Below are positions 32,265 to 45,411 of a stretch of 64,000 bases of DNA, piece by piece; positions within the stretch are counted from its first letter, which is position 1, and each line of letters begins with the position of its first letter. Source of the stretch: Cephalopachus bancanus (Eukaryota; Chordata; Mammalia; Primates; Tarsiidae); assembly GCA_027257055.1 (NCBI GenBank), contig JAPVLO010000138.1, positions 6,696,001 through 6,760,000 of the forward strand, read 5' to 3'. Under the pieces are notes generated by a model. The model had not been told where the DNA came from, made no database searches, and worked only from the letters and a program-made list of their open reading frames with translations. A program made the translations under genes and the position numbers.

Positions 32265-33751
32265 CATGTAAATCAGTCTATAGATTATAACCTACCATCA
32301 AAAAAAAATCTCATTTAACTCACTCACAAAGAGAAAGATCATGTTTGTCAAATGATATGAAAACCAGGCTCTCTTGGCTTTTATAGTCCTTTCTGGGAAA
32401 AAAAAAGACATAACAGTTCGCATTCTGGTTATTAATTTTTGAGGTTTTGTTAGCTCAAGTCACCTGCAAGATTATTCAAATTTGGGATCCAAACAGGTCA
32501 GTGTTTTATGCTGCATAATTTACTCAAAAGGATATGCAGCCTTTACGTTGGCCTTTCCAAGTTTCAGCCCAAACGTTAAATCTCCAACAAAGTCACCCCA
32601 GTATTTTCCAAGTAGCATTTTTCTTCCAAAGATTGACAGAAATAAAATGAAATAATTTTTATAAACCAGAGATATTATTAAAACGAACCTCATTTCACAT
32701 GGCTATTTCAACAGTATAACAGTTCATATTTTTCAGTGTCTTTTCCTTCACTCAGGTCACAAAAACAAGTTAATAAGTCCACTTAAAGACACAGAAATTG
32801 TAAATGATCCTTGTGATACATTTTAAGGCTAAAAAATAAACGCTAGGCTGATAAAATTATTTTGAGTTTTTACATGGAAACTGTTCTTCAAATTGAATAC
32901 CGTCAAGTCTTTACCTAGATTGTGTAAGCCTGGTACAAGAAATCACAAACATGAAGGCTCCCCCCCAAAAAAAAAGAAAGAAAGAAAAAGAAAAGAAAGT
33001 CAAAATACATGTAAAGTTAAGCAAACATTTGGACACTTAGACCTTCTATAATTTTCTTCAAAGTACTTGAGCTTCAAATACACACTATAATGTAATGATT
33101 TCTTGCTATTTAGAAAGAAATATGATTTTAAAAATCTAAATTTAAGGAATTAAATGATACTTTCCAGTCATATTTACTACTTGTATATACCCAGTCATGC
33201 ACTTATACATACACACACTTATAAAAGACCCGTGTTTTGAACCAAAGGCAACATTATGTTTTATGAACATTTTTCCTTTTAAACCTTTAAAGATAAGAAA
33301 TAGTTCTTATGGAAAATATACATAGCGTGCGTGCACACACACACATACACACTGCATGATTGCGAAGTATTTCTGTCTATAAAATAAAATGTCTTTTAAA
33401 TGAATAACTTGAAAAACCTATTGTAAATTGGGCATAAATGATTCCAGTTAGCTAGATACAAGTGCATTTCGATTCTGATGCAATGCATAATTCTCATTAT
33501 GAAAAGTTTTCAGTTGAATTGGGAGACTTGTTTGCTTGCATCTCTAGTCCTCTCTCCAAATCAAAGGTAGCATTGGCATTCCCAGCATCACACAATATTT
33601 CTGGTCTCTCTGGGCTTCTTCATTTACTGACAGACCCACTACAGTATTGATTTGCAGGTGCATATTGTTTGATAAAATTATGTAGGCTTGACTTTAGTAA
33701 GGTTTTCCCCAGAAATACCAAGGACTAGATCTATCCATAGAGCTTTAAAAT

Positions 33752-33753
<2 letters not shown>
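32265..33753. other. Unassigned AT-rich sequence
   Basis: No repeat family or gene recognised. It contains a C-run/A-rich tract with GAAA repeats at 32960-32999 and a short CA repeat at about 33334-33352. Confidence 0.4.

Positions 33754-33808
<55 letters not shown>
33754..33808. repeat. (CA)n microsatellite
   Basis: Uninterrupted array of about 27 CA units. An antisense frame through it encodes only alternating Cys-Val and is not a gene. Confidence 0.98.
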
Positions 33809-33810
<2 letters not shown>

Positions 33811-35270
33811 TGTAGCAACAAAGGGGAACTTCTGCTCTGCTTTCTAAAAGTTTGCTTAAAATGAGCTGATAATATGCAGATGAATAGAAGAAGGTATACA
33901 AATTTATTTAATGTGTATAAGCATGAGAAGAATTGCAGAAGAGTGATTACCCAATAAATCAATGAGGTCCAGATGCCTATATACCCTTTTCATAAGGGAA
34001 TAGGAGATGACCACCATTTTGAAGTGTAGCAAATGATTTTTAGGTGCAATAAATGGACCCAATGTTCAAACAGTAGTTAATAAATAATTTGGGGAAGAGA
34101 ATGGGGCTGGAAGATAGAGTTCCTTTGAACTCTGGGTGTGGTATTTAACTTTCAGTCTTTTTTTTTTCTGTGATATGAGTTTTTAATCTTTTCCTATTAA
34201 TGGAATTTCATGGAGGGGATCAAAGTCCATTGTGTTTCTCACTGATGGGTTCAATTTCTGAAGATGAGGGATTTTCAGAGGACAGCTTCATCCTGGACTT
34301 GGGATGAGACAGAGAGACAAGAAGAGGAAGGGAAGGTCAGAGCAACATTGAGGCAACTTCTTTAGCTCAGCATGTCAAAGAGTCATAGTTTGAGGTATTG
34401 TTTTCTGAGTCCTGACATAATAAGAAATGTTCTAAAGATTCTCACATAAAAGCTTTTCTCTAATTTACTTAGAATTTGACTAAATTTTTTATAGGGTTAC
34501 AGTAATGTTTGCAACTTTTTAATTCAGGTTCATACACCCAATATCTGACTTTAATTGTCATTTTTGAAAGTGTTTAATGTATTTTTACTGTCTCCAAAAA
34601 TATCCTCTTTAAACTTTCTTGATATAAAAAATGATGAAAATGAAGATCATTAATTGCCTGTATTAAAAATACAGAAAACAAGACAATGCCTAGTTTCTTA
34701 ACACAGACAACAATATAATAGAATGTTCCTGAAAATTATTCTCACTTACATAGCGTAATATGAATGTGGTCCAATCTTACTTATGCATGTATTATGCTTT
34801 ATTTTATTTAAAAATATTTCTTAAAAAGCCAACATTCACAAAGAAAAAGGCACAGGAGCTAAATGCAAGGCAAAAATGTACAGAAAGTATAATAAGCTAA
34901 TAGAGGTCTCCTTCTCTTAAAACTTTTATATTAAATATATACTAAAATTCCTTGGGAGAAATCATCGAGAAATGAAATGAAACAGGAAGCATGATTTAAT
35001 TTTAATACTAAAATAAGCAAATATATCAGAATGAGCACAATTCAACCTTACATTTAATTTTCTCTACAGAAAAATCTAAATGGTATTTTTTCTACCTGCA
35101 CATTTTTAGGAGAAAAATAAACCAACTGGAAAAAAAAAAGGAGAGAAGACATTCTTGATTAAATCTTCTAATATTTTCAAATGATTCACCAGAAGATTTA
35201 AGCACACATTACATTTATTCATATCTTATCTCTTGGGGATTAGGTTATACTCTATTAGGATACATGCAGG

Positions 35271-35273
<3 letters not shown>
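33809..35273. other. Unassigned sequence
   Basis: No repeat or gene recognised. The 34230-34400 part is less AT-rich, with 'gatgagacagagagacaag' purine stretches. Confidence 0.4.
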
Positions 35274-35317
<44 letters not shown>

Positions 35318-35332
35318 TGTGTGTGTGTGTGT
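35274..35332. repeat. (GT)n microsatellite with a GCGC interruption
   Basis: About 28 GT units, interrupted by gcgc near the right end. Alternating purine-pyrimidine throughout, so it could adopt left-handed DNA under torsion. Confidence 0.97.
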
Positions 35333-35979
35333 TTCTATTGGACTAGTGTGGAAAACAACAAACAGAAAACATCTGCCATTTCTTGCAATCAGCCATGTAT
35401 GATTATTTCTTGAGAACTGTCTTTCCTTCATGGTATTAGGTGTGAGTAAATGCGTATTTTTATTCTAATGATCTAATTAAGCAAATTGTAGATAATTGCA
35501 TTTACACATACGGTTGGACATCCATATGTAAACCAAATAACATTAATACACAGTTCTGTTTAGTAAAACAAATATTTAAATACCTCAAAGGACTTTCCAA
35601 CTGCCAACTTAAATGCTTTCTATGAAAAGGCATATGATGATTATACCTGTATATTATTAAATGCACACACACATTTTCCTGAATTTCTTAAATATTTCAA
35701 TAAACTTGTTTTATTTTTGCTTGAAGTTTGCAAATAATTTCTGTTTAGTCTTTGGCTAAATAGAAATAATCCCATCAAATCACATTAGCCTAGGCTTACA
35801 GTCACAGAATAGTATCTCTGGCATTATCTCCAATCCTACCCCCTCATATAAACCTGCTTTGCTTGAATTGATTGTGGGAATCCTCTCCCACATTTGATTT
35901 ATTAGTTAAGCTACACTTCCCTGTGGCTCTAGTTTTTCTTATTCAGTTATTGTTAGGTTTTTATTTTTTTATTTTTTGC
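35333..35979. other. Unassigned sequence
   Basis: No repeat or gene recognised. Confidence 0.4.
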
Positions 35980-36270
35980 TTGTTTTTGAGACAGGATCTT
36001 GCTCTGTGTGCCAGGCTGACATGCAGCGGTGCAGTCACAACTCTTTGCAAATTCAAATTTTTGGTTTCAAGCAGTCCTCTCTCCTAGCATCTTGAGAAAG
36101 TAAAATGACAGGCGCAGGCCATTGCTCCAAATAATTTTTGTATGACTTTTGTGGAGAATGGGACTTGTTCTGTTGCTCAGGTTGGTCTTGAACTACTGGT
36201 ATCAAGCCATCCTCCTGCCCTTGGCCTCTCAAAGCACTGAAATTACAGGTGCAAGAAAACATGCCCAACC
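35980..36270 (-). mobile_element. Old Alu (AluJ-aged), inverted
   Basis: 'gagacaggatcttgctctgt', 'ggttggtcttgaactactgg' and 'tctcaaagcactgaaattac' identify a reversed, strongly diverged Alu dimer of the oldest class. It is clearly older than the other Alus in the window. Confidence 0.85.
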
Positions 36271-39200
36271 ACCAGCCTTTCTTTAAAGGTAACTTCTACT
36301 GTTTCTGCTACTGTCAAATAAATTTGGACAATAAGAATAACATATATTATAAGGTGTTGTTAATCAAATGGATTGCAGCTTCTTTTTATGCCCTGCAAGA
36401 TTGATTGTTTCTGCAACTCAAAGATGGGTGGTCAATGCTTCACCTTCGGGGTAATCTGTCTGTGTGAAGGATGCACATGGCATATTTACCATAACTGTCC
36501 ACTGACTCTGCCAAAACTTTTGGAACCAAAGCTAAGGAATATGTATTGAATTTTCCTAAAAGATTTAATCTTAAAAAGTACATTCAGTTCTCTTATCCTA
36601 TGTCTAATGCAAGAATTTAATGTGAATTGGCTGAAGGATGGTGTGACTAACAGATGTATTTCTGGACTCAATATGGATCATCCCAATTTCAAGTATTCTT
36701 AGCTCTTTGTTTTGATTCTATTAATCTCTAAGATTTCAGGGTTTTTTTGTTGCTTTACTGTTCGTTTGTTTTTTTACACGGCAATCACCTTCACCATGTC
36801 TAAATCCATCTAAAAGTTTAAAGTTAAGACTTCTGATACATACAGATGCAATCATATGGCAAAGAACCATCTATCACAGACATTTTACAGTGCATCTTTC
36901 CAATGTCACTAAAACTGTTTTCAAGTTACCACATTATTCAAATAAGGTTTTGGGTAAGCACAATTAACTTCTCACAGTAAATTTTTAACTAATTACAATG
37001 TATCTGTCTGTGCAAGTGTATCACAATATAAATGTTTAGTAGCCAATCTGGTACCTTCGTTCATAATTAATATTATAAAATTGACATTAAATGTTTCTAC
37101 ATAGAAAAATTTGATGAACACTTATTTATGTGTACATTATAATTATTGCTATATACAAGTATTCAAAAAGAAATAATGGACAGGTAAACAAAAGCAGGCA
37201 GTTAATTTTATGTTAAAAAAAAACCAAACATGTTTACTGTCTCTTAATGGCCAAGCCATTATCAGCACCCATGATTGAGAGCTATGTCATCTAAACTATG
37301 ATTTATTCAGGACAATCTTTGTCTGCCTAGGATACAACTGAATGAATTTCAGACAAAGAGTTATAAAGAAACCATATGTAGTTCATGGTTACTTTTGTAT
37401 ACTAAAATAATTGCCTATCTGATCTAGTTTCTCACAGCAATCCAAAATAAAATGGATATACATAATATTTGGCTTCTGTGCTAGCTATACTAAAGATCTA
37501 ACCCTTTTGGTAGCTGACAAAGGCTAGTATTTTTCTGCTTCTCTGCAATAAACATTACCCAATTTCTGCACGTGTTTCTTACAAAGACAATCACTTCTTT
37601 AAAAAGGCAGTAGCATATATATAATTCACCATTACTGCAAAGAAAGCACAGAACACACTTTTATGTTTATAAAAAATAATCTGTTGCTTTCTTTGAATCA
37701 GTAAATATAAAAGTCATGGAAGTCTAGAGTCAAGAGACTTTCCATATAGATTGTCCAGTGTTATCAGTTTATACGTACATTCAAATAATTTCATGCTAGA
37801 TTCAGAGTAAGAATTCATAATGTCATTCTTAGAGTCACGCTATTATTGATAATTGTTTTCCACATTGTAATTAATATCTACTATTACCAGCAATAATTCA
37901 GTGTTTATATTTTTACCTGTATCCTAAGATTATTATTGTTCTTAAATTCATTGAACTAAGCTCTAAACTTAAGCTTTCTCTTAATTCCTTTTACTACTGG
38001 ATGAGTTTAAGGTAACTGCAAACACATTTATTCATATTTTTACAATAATGTCAACTAAACTGTAATTGCAAGGGAAATTTGAAGATAGAGTTGTATAAGA
38101 AAAAGTCACATTTATATTACTGGTTACATGACTATTCTTTAGAATTTACATGTGATTAAATATTTCATCAATTTCATTCCTTCATTATAATACAAAGATA
38201 ATGTACATATGTTCACAATTAATATATTTTTAATTATAAATACTATATTTAAATGATGCTTGCCATTGAAAAATTGGAAAATAATTAGCAACATAGTTTT
38301 AATACTAAATATCTAGATGATTGGTTTAATGAGGAAATATAAGCTATTGAAAAAACTACATTATGTACTGAACAAGAATAAGTAGTAATTTTTCTGCAGC
38401 CAGAGATAATTATGTAATTAGTTTGAACAATAAAATCAGACCAAAGGAGCTCCAATAAGCTTTTAATTCACTTGATATTAGCTACTTTAAAATCTTTTTG
38501 GACTATCCTTTATTTAAGCTTAAGTGAATTTCTTAAATATAGTGCCATCAATTACAAATGTCTAAAAATTAAAGGTGCAAGTAATGTATTTCCTTTTTCT
38601 TATGGTCTTTGCATTAGTAAATTAGTGTACTGAAATATTTACCTTAGATAGCATATTTTTAATATTTCTGAGGAGGTCAAGAATATTTCCAGGAAGATGT
38701 ATAGAATTATAGTTTGTGCCAGGTGTCTTCTTTGAAAGTAGTCAAGAAGGAAAATTAAGGAATAGTATGTTCCTATTGTTCTGGGAATAAGCAATATTAT
38801 TTTGCAGTAAGTTATACTTTCTTTATTGCCTGAGTGAGGGAAACCATTTTCTGTTAGTCACAGGCCACATTCTCTGTTGGTTACACTGACCACGGAGGTA
38901 GACCAGGAAAATTAATCAACATAATAATTATGTGTCAATTAACTTTACAATTGTGCAATATACCCACAATTACCTTAATTGATCTCAAGAAATTAGAGTT
39001 TAATTAAGCCATAATTGTGGCAAAACTCTTCACTGTATCACTTTGACAATTTACGATTATATCTGTTGCATTCACATTACAAACAACATAGAATGCAATA
39101 ATATAAATCATTCAAAGTATAATTTCATGGATTTTATTATTACGTAATGTTTTTAAGGTGAGTTTTCAAAATTAAGAGCCCTATTTATTTTAAGATTAGC

Positions 39201-39560
39201 ATAAAAGCAAAAAGTATTCTAATTTGAGAAAATTTTACTAAAACTATATTAGGCAACATAAATATGCAATAAATATATCCAAAACTAAAAGTTGTCTTTA
39301 ATTTTAAGAAATATTTACACCTCAAAAATATGTAGACTATAGTAGTGCAAAATAACTTAGACAATATACTTTCAGCTTCAGAGTTAATTAAAATTTACTT
39401 TATCATATTTATTTCTGTGTTATATAGAATAACTTCTATTATGAAAGCATATTAAGTATAATAATTACATACAAATAGTTGATCTCAAGTATATGTAACA
39501 ATATATTTCACCTGAATTTTAATACTTGTGACTGGAGATGTATTTTATGCTACTTCATTG
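36271..39560. other. Repeat-poor AT-rich interval
   Basis: 3.3 kb with no transposon that I can recognise and no coding frame worth calling, in a window otherwise packed with insertions. Slightly different from neighbours only in lacking insertions. Confidence 0.5.
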
Positions 39561-39580
39561 AGAGTAGTTATTATTTATAG

Positions 39581-39863
39581 TCAGGTGCTGGGCCTCACAC
39601 CTGTAATTTCAGCACTTTGGGAGGCCAAGGTGAGAGAATCCCTCTTGAGCCCAAGAGTTTTAAACCAGCATAGACCTCCTCTTACAATAAATTAAAAAAT
39701 CAGCCAGGTATGGTGGCACATGATTGCAGCCCTAGCAACTCAGGAGACTCAGATGGAAGGATCGCCTGAGCCCAGGAGGTCGTGGCTGGGGTGAGTCAGA
39801 TTGTGTAACTGTACTTCTACCTGTATGACAGAGTGAGAAGCTGACTCAAAAAAAAAAAAAAAA
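39581..39863 (+). mobile_element. Alu dimer, older type, with TSD
   Basis: Sense Alu from 'tcaggtgctgggcctcacac' to an A-run. The left arm reads 'ccagcatagacctcctctt', with a small deletion. TSD agagtagttatta at 39561-39573 and 39864-39876. Confidence 0.93.
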
Positions 39864-39876
39864 AGAGTAGTTATTA

Positions 39877-41249
39877 CTTGTTCTCTTTTGCCTATTAATA
39901 AGTCTCTGTGCTTTGTATACTTTATCTCTAGTTTTCACAATATTTGCAAGTTATTATTTCATTTGTGGAAATTAAGGCTCGGATTAAATAAAATTCAGTT
40001 AATAATTGAAAGACTTCTGAGTTGAAACATGACAGATTTGAATACACCATGCTCTTTAAACTGCATTATGGGAACATTTTCTTAGACTGACCCATTGATG
40101 TTTTATGATTTCCAATAACATAATAAATATTTCTGTTACATATGCCATAACATATGTGGTAGTTCAAGATATTCTTGCTAAAGTTTATCACAAATACTTC
40201 TAAAGACTATTTATTGCATTTCATATAGACCATGGGAAAAATAAATGTGGAGGAGGGGAGTGTGTATTAAAGTGTACTTGTAAATTTTAAATTCTTTTTT
40301 CAAAAAGACATACTGTAGTTGCATTGCAGAAATCTTGAAGTGGATGGTAAATCATAATCAAAGTTATACATTAGCTACACAGGAAGGTAGAGAGCATGCT
40401 CTTGACACTGGAAGTTATTGCCACATTATAAAACTAACATGGCCATGATGTGTGGCTTTCTTAATTTAGTTCTTTCATGCATCTCTCTTTTATGTAATGA
40501 ATAATTAATAAACTTAACTATATATTTTGGTAATATAGTATTATAGTAAAATAAATGGAAATCAAAGCCATAATTACTTATATAATACATAATACTACAT
40601 TTGATTTCTGGTATTATATACATCTAAAATCCTTTTTCTTTCTGTTTTTCTATAAAATAATTGCATAATTAATAATTATAGGAGTTGACAAGTTCGTTTT
40701 ACTCTAAAGCAATTAACATATGAATCAAATCAGTAGAAGTAAAATTCCTAATAAAATTGTAACACTATATAAATAAGGTTTTGGCAATATCTCTAATGAC
40801 CTCTAAATTTTAATGAAAAAATTTGTAATTAACATTTTCTCATTTTAAAATCCAAAAGCCTATGGGCACTAATACACTTTACTGAGGTCTTGTGTTACCG
40901 TTTCACTAAATTCATTCATATACATTTCCCTCGATTGATAAATCGTGATTTTTTTTTTACTACTATGTTGCCGGTTTGTTCTGATCCAATTCAGGAGCAG
41001 CCAATAAGAGTGATGTATAGGGAAAAGTATATACGAAAGGGTGCAGAACCCCTGTGCTCTCTCTGGCACACCATATTCCAGCACCTTCAATGTATTCTTT
41101 AGCCTGGAACTATGATGAACTTTTGAAAGTTATTACTGTACATTCTCCTAGGCCATTTTCACAAAAGTACATTAAAGAATAACTTTACAGAATTAGTCGC
41201 GGAAGTATAGCTGTATAAATGTACTCTAAAAATATGCTTTCATTTACTT
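39877..41249. other. Unassigned AT-rich sequence
   Basis: No repeat or gene recognised. The overlapping short frames at 40869-41102 on both strands have no recognisable domain. Confidence 0.4.
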
Positions 41250-41543
41250 TTTGTTTGTTTGTTTTTGAGTCAGAGTCTCACCCTGTAGCCCAAGCTAGAG
41301 TGCAGTGGCACGATCACGGCCACAGCAGCCTCAACCTGCTGGGCTCAGGCAGTTCTGTCTCAGTCTTCCAAGTGGCTGGAACTACAGGCATGCACCACCA
41401 CACTCAGATACACTTTCTTATTTATTGTAGATACAAGGTCTTGCCAAGTTGCCCAAGTTGGTCTCGAACCCTTGGGCTCGGGCAATACTCTTGCCGTCAC
41501 CTCACAAAGTGCTAGGATTAAAGGTGAGAGCCACTGAGCCTGG
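41250..41543 (-). mobile_element. Alu dimer, older type, inverted
   Basis: Reversed Alu: (TTTG)n head, 'gagtgcagtggcacgatcacgg', 'gccaagttgcccaagttggt' left arm, ending 'gccactgagcctggtc'. No convincing TSD. Confidence 0.92.
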
Positions 41544-41929
41544 TCTTACTTCCTTACTTCCACGTGCATAATGATGTTTCCATAAAATTTTGTTAGTCAG
41601 TATGAAACAGTAGAATTTAAAATCACGTGTAATTGAAAATTTTAACCAGAATATTATATACATACTTGACTAATCAAATACAAAATAATTTGCATACATA
41701 AAACTAAATAAAAGCTTAATATGATTAGTACATAACACATTTCTAACTAAATATGTGTTATAGTAATATTGTTGTGATCACAAAATGAATATAAATATTT
41801 TTATGCCTGATTACTTACATTATAAGTATTGTCTTCATTATTCTTACATCCTTTAGTGCTCATAATAGAGCATGCTTTCTTTGAGAAATATATTGTTTTC
41901 TGTTAAGAATTTTTTTTGTACTTTCTTTT
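41544..41929. other. Unassigned AT-rich sequence
   Basis: No repeat or gene recognised. Confidence 0.4.
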
Positions 41930-42418
41930 ATTTTTCCTTTTTTTTTTTTCTAAAGATGTGGGATACAATTCAGGTTTAGGTATACAAACATTGATTATGC
42001 AGGTACTCTTATTGATGAGGTGTGCCCCTCCCTCCCCTGGCAGTTTCCCTCAACTGCCAATCCTATCTCCTCTCCCCTGGCAGTTTCACACTACTGCCAA
42101 TCCCTTTCTTATAGTATTATGATAATTGTTCAAGATCTGCTTAGGAGTGAGAATACGCACTCAGTACTTTGTTTCTGTGATCGATCACTGAGTATGATCG
42201 ACTCTAAATCCATCCAAGTTGCTGCAAAGTCCATATATTTGTCCTTCTTATGGCTGCATAATATTCCATTGTGTATATGTACCACATTTTTTTTAATCCA
42301 GTCAAGCCTCGATGGACAGCATGGTTGATTCCATGTTTTTACTATTGTGAATAGAGCTGCAACAAACATACGTGTGCAGGTATCTTTTTTTGGAGAATGA
42401 TATGAGTTCCTCTGGGTA
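41930..42418 (-). mobile_element. 5'-truncated L1 (3' end type A), inverted
   Basis: Reversed L1 3' UTR with the duplicated 'cccctggcagttt' block, then ORF2 C-terminal sequence, ending at 'gagttcctctgggta'. About 0.5 kb. The frame at 42130-42435 holds the ORF2 C-terminus with DTCTRMFVAALFTIVKTWNQ and WIKKNVVHIHNGILC. Confidence 0.92.
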
Positions 42419-43390
42419 AAAAATTTTAAAAACAAGTAATAACATTCAAATGTTTGAAAATAATGACATATTTGTTTTGGAGTATCAAGTTTATTCCATA
42501 CTTGCTATAGTCCTGAAATCAAAGACATGACATTAAAAATTCCTCTATATGTTAAAAAATATAACACATACTCTTTGTGGAGCTGTGGATATTTTTAAAA
42601 CCTTAGATCATTAGAGTTAAATTAAGTTAAAACAAAGTGTTTCCCAAAGATACAAATGTCATGAATATGTGTATATAATATATATGTATCTATCACAGAA
42701 ATTACATGCATACTCTTGATCCTTGAAAACCAGTAAGAACAATATTTAATGTGGTACCTGATAATCTTGAGGCAATTAACAACTTCCAAGAAAAAATAAA
42801 AGTGGGTAGTTGATTTAGAAACCACTTACCAATGTAGATCAGATCTTTAAACATCATATAGTGAACATACATAAGTACAAACTTTCAATTTTTCAATCAA
42901 TAAACAGGATGAGTGTTATGATATACAAAAAGCAATAGTGTTTTACATCTCTAACATATGAAGTACAGAAAATATTAAAACAATATTGAGTTTATAAGAT
43001 GGAAGAATATTAAAACAATGGCGAGTTTACAAGCCAGAAACTCCCAGAGAGCTTGGAACATGTACTGAGGGGGCCCATAACAATAAGATAACCAGAAATG
43101 TTCAGTGATTAAATTCATTTTTATTACCGGCAATGCATCAATCAGTACCATCTACTTCATCTTCTCATTTTACTCAGAAAATTTTGCAAAGATCTAATGA
43201 GAAAAATCATCTTCTACAGCTCCTCTACGTTATCAACACAACTTATGTTTTACAGACACCTTAAACACTCTGACACCCAGAAATCCCCTTTCCCCAACAA
43301 CAAAATTACATAAAAATAATTCAACTGAGATGCTTTTCCAGCTTTTTAACTTGGTATCTCTGCAATCATAAAGTTGCTTTCACTACTTGA
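42419..43390. other. Unassigned sequence with a 35-bp tandem duplication
   Basis: AT-rich, no repeat family. Two adjacent copies of an aatattaaaacaat...gagttta unit start at 42971 and 43006. Confidence 0.45.
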
Positions 43391-44035
43391 TGGGACACCT
43401 GTGATACACAAATGGACACGGATTTTTCAGGTTAGCCTGGGCTTTGAGAGTGTCAGCTCAATGGGTTGGCCAGCCAAGCCTCAGAGAGGGTCCTCTTGAG
43501 GCGCTGGAAAGCCTCACCCTGGAAGTGTTGGCTCTGATGGGCTGGCAAGCCAGGCCCTGAGAGTGTTGCTGGTTCGGTGGGCTGGCAAGCCTGGCCCTCG
43601 GAGTGTCTGAGCTTTGGAGTCTCGCCTTCTTCCAGCAGCGCTCCTGGTTCAGCCAGCTTTGTCAGCTGGCAAGCCAGCCTCTGGGGTTCACGACTCTTTG
43701 GCTTCCATGATCTTCTGCAGTTCTTCAGGTCACCACTCTTCAGGGTTGAGGTTCTTGTCTCATGCCCAGAAAGAATGAGGGACATGGACAGCCAGAAAAT
43801 GAGAAAGCAGGATTTATTGGAGGAGAGAAAAGTTCCCACAGTGGGAGGGGACCCAAAAGGGTGGCCGATTTGGAGTTGAAACCTGATGCTTATGTAGTCC
43901 TAAGTACATACCGATTGACTAGCACTAGTTGTGAGCTGTAGCTGTTATGATTGGCCAGTATTAGGGACCAATCAGCAGGAGGTAGGGGCGTAATGGTGAG
44001 CTGATTGGTTGCTTTTTTGATCCCAGCAGTCAACA
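43391..44035 (-). mobile_element. ERV1-type solo LTR, inverted, with internal minisatellite
   Basis: It reads TG...CA on both strands. On the minus strand, U3 carries repeated CCAAT-type boxes ('ctgattggtt', 'gattggccag' on plus). It then has a polyadenylation signal (plus 'tttattgg' at 43815-43822) and a U5 whose start, 'gggcatgagacaagaacct', is typical of ERV1 LTRs. Flanks cttga/cttaa may be a decayed duplication. There are no viral genes. The frames across it (43453-43879) are incidental. Confidence 0.7.
43431..43618 (+). repeat. 38-40 bp minisatellite in the LTR U5 region
   Basis: Four copies of a gggctggcaagcc.ggccct...gtgttg-like unit start at 43463, 43501, 43539 and 43579, with a partial copy from 43431. 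The copies are 38, 38 and 40 bp apart and about 70-80% alike by eye. Confidence 0.8.
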
Positions 44036-44423
44036 CTTAAGCTGTAGTTTGAGAAGCTGACAGGGAGCTTGTTTACCAACACAGAACCTGAGAGAACTGC
44101 CAGGAGTTCACTTCATTGTTAACAGAGGACTCACCTGTCTGCCTACCTAGATTTTCTCTAGCTATCTTCTGTCTCAAAACCACAGAAGGATAAGAAATAA
44201 ATGTCAGAATCACTGAATTCATAGAATTTATAAAATAGACACTAATTGATTCTACTTAATAAAAATTCTGAAATGAAAGAAAAATTGTAATCTGCATAAA
44301 TATTTTTTTATTCGGTGTTCTCAATCTCTTTCTTATGCTCCACCTTGTCACCCTTTTCACTCTCATTTCACATTCTTCAGACCAGTCTGCTTGTAGACTT
44401 TAGGTCCACTAACTCTATTCCCG
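44036..44423. other. Unassigned sequence
   Basis: No repeat or gene recognised. Confidence 0.4.
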
Positions 44424-44789
44424 TACTGTGGTCTAAGTGTTTGTGTCCCTCATCAAATTAACATGTTGGAATCTTAACCCCAAAGTGATGGTGTTAGGAC
44501 ATGGTGCCTTTTGGAAGTAATTAGGTCATAATGTGGTCCTCTCACGAATAGAATTATTGTCCTTAAGAAAGATAATCCAGAAATCCCTCACCCTTCTGGT
44601 CTTGTGAAGACACAGCTAAAAGATAGCTATCTATGAACAAGGAAGTGGACCCTCATCAGACACTGAATTTGCAAGCACCTTGATCTTGGACTTCCTAAGC
44701 CTCCAAAACTTTGAAAAATAATTTCTTTTGTCAAAAGTCACCCAGCTTGTGATACTTTTTATTATAGCAGTTCAAACATACTAAGGTAA
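44424..44789 (+). mobile_element. MLT1-type (ERVL-MaLR) LTR
   Basis: 'catgttggaatcttaacccc', 'gtaattaggtcataatgtgg', 'caccttgatcttggacttcc' and the end 'atagcagttcaaacatacta' match the MLT1A/B pattern. It is about 365 bp, normal for the family, and is an old solo LTR. Confidence 0.8.
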
Positions 44790-45411
44790 CTCCTCTTTTA
44801 ACTCTAACATGACCCATAACTTTCATTGCCTCACTAGTAATTAACATGCTTCAACAAAATAACTCAATTTTTAGAAAAAAAGTCAGAAAAAAAACTTTCC
44901 AGAATTAATATCTTAGATATTGGAATTTAAAATACAAACACAGAAATTTTTAGAAAGACCGTCAGGAAGGCAATATTATCCTCAAAGAACTTCAAGCTTA
45001 GCATTTCTTCTAACAATACCCAGTTACTGGTTTTTTTTGGCTCTCTTTAGGAGTAATAAATAAACAAGGTTATAACTGGTATTGGGATAGAATTTTGAAC
45101 ATGGGAAGAGTGCAATTTCCACCTTGAAGCAGTCATAGCTCCCAAAGTATAACCATACCAAATAATGCTCAGGATGAAGTCTAAGTAAAAAAAAAGGTTG
45201 GAAAGCTACTAGAAAAACCAGATATTATGATATTTAATATGTTCTCTGTGAAACAGCTAGATCAGACTAATCTGAGAGATAATAAAGAGCATAAAAATGA
45301 TTTGGTGATCCACTTACAGGTGAGCACCTTATATAAGCCTCTAGGACATATCAAGTCTTCCCCATTCTTCATCTCTACTTCCCACCAATTAAGTATTCAT
45401 TTTCTATCTTA
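44790..45411. other. Unassigned sequence
   Basis: No repeat or gene recognised. A 108-residue frame (45227-45553) straddles this segment and the next LTR and has no known domain. Confidence 0.4.

Noticed and set aside
33678..33962. 94-codon frame with alternating Cys-Val
   Set aside because: Translation of the antisense strand of the (CA)n array.
43453..43879. Pair of overlapping 100-128 codon frames on both strands
   Set aside because: They lie within the solo LTR and its minisatellite, with no resemblance to retroviral proteins.
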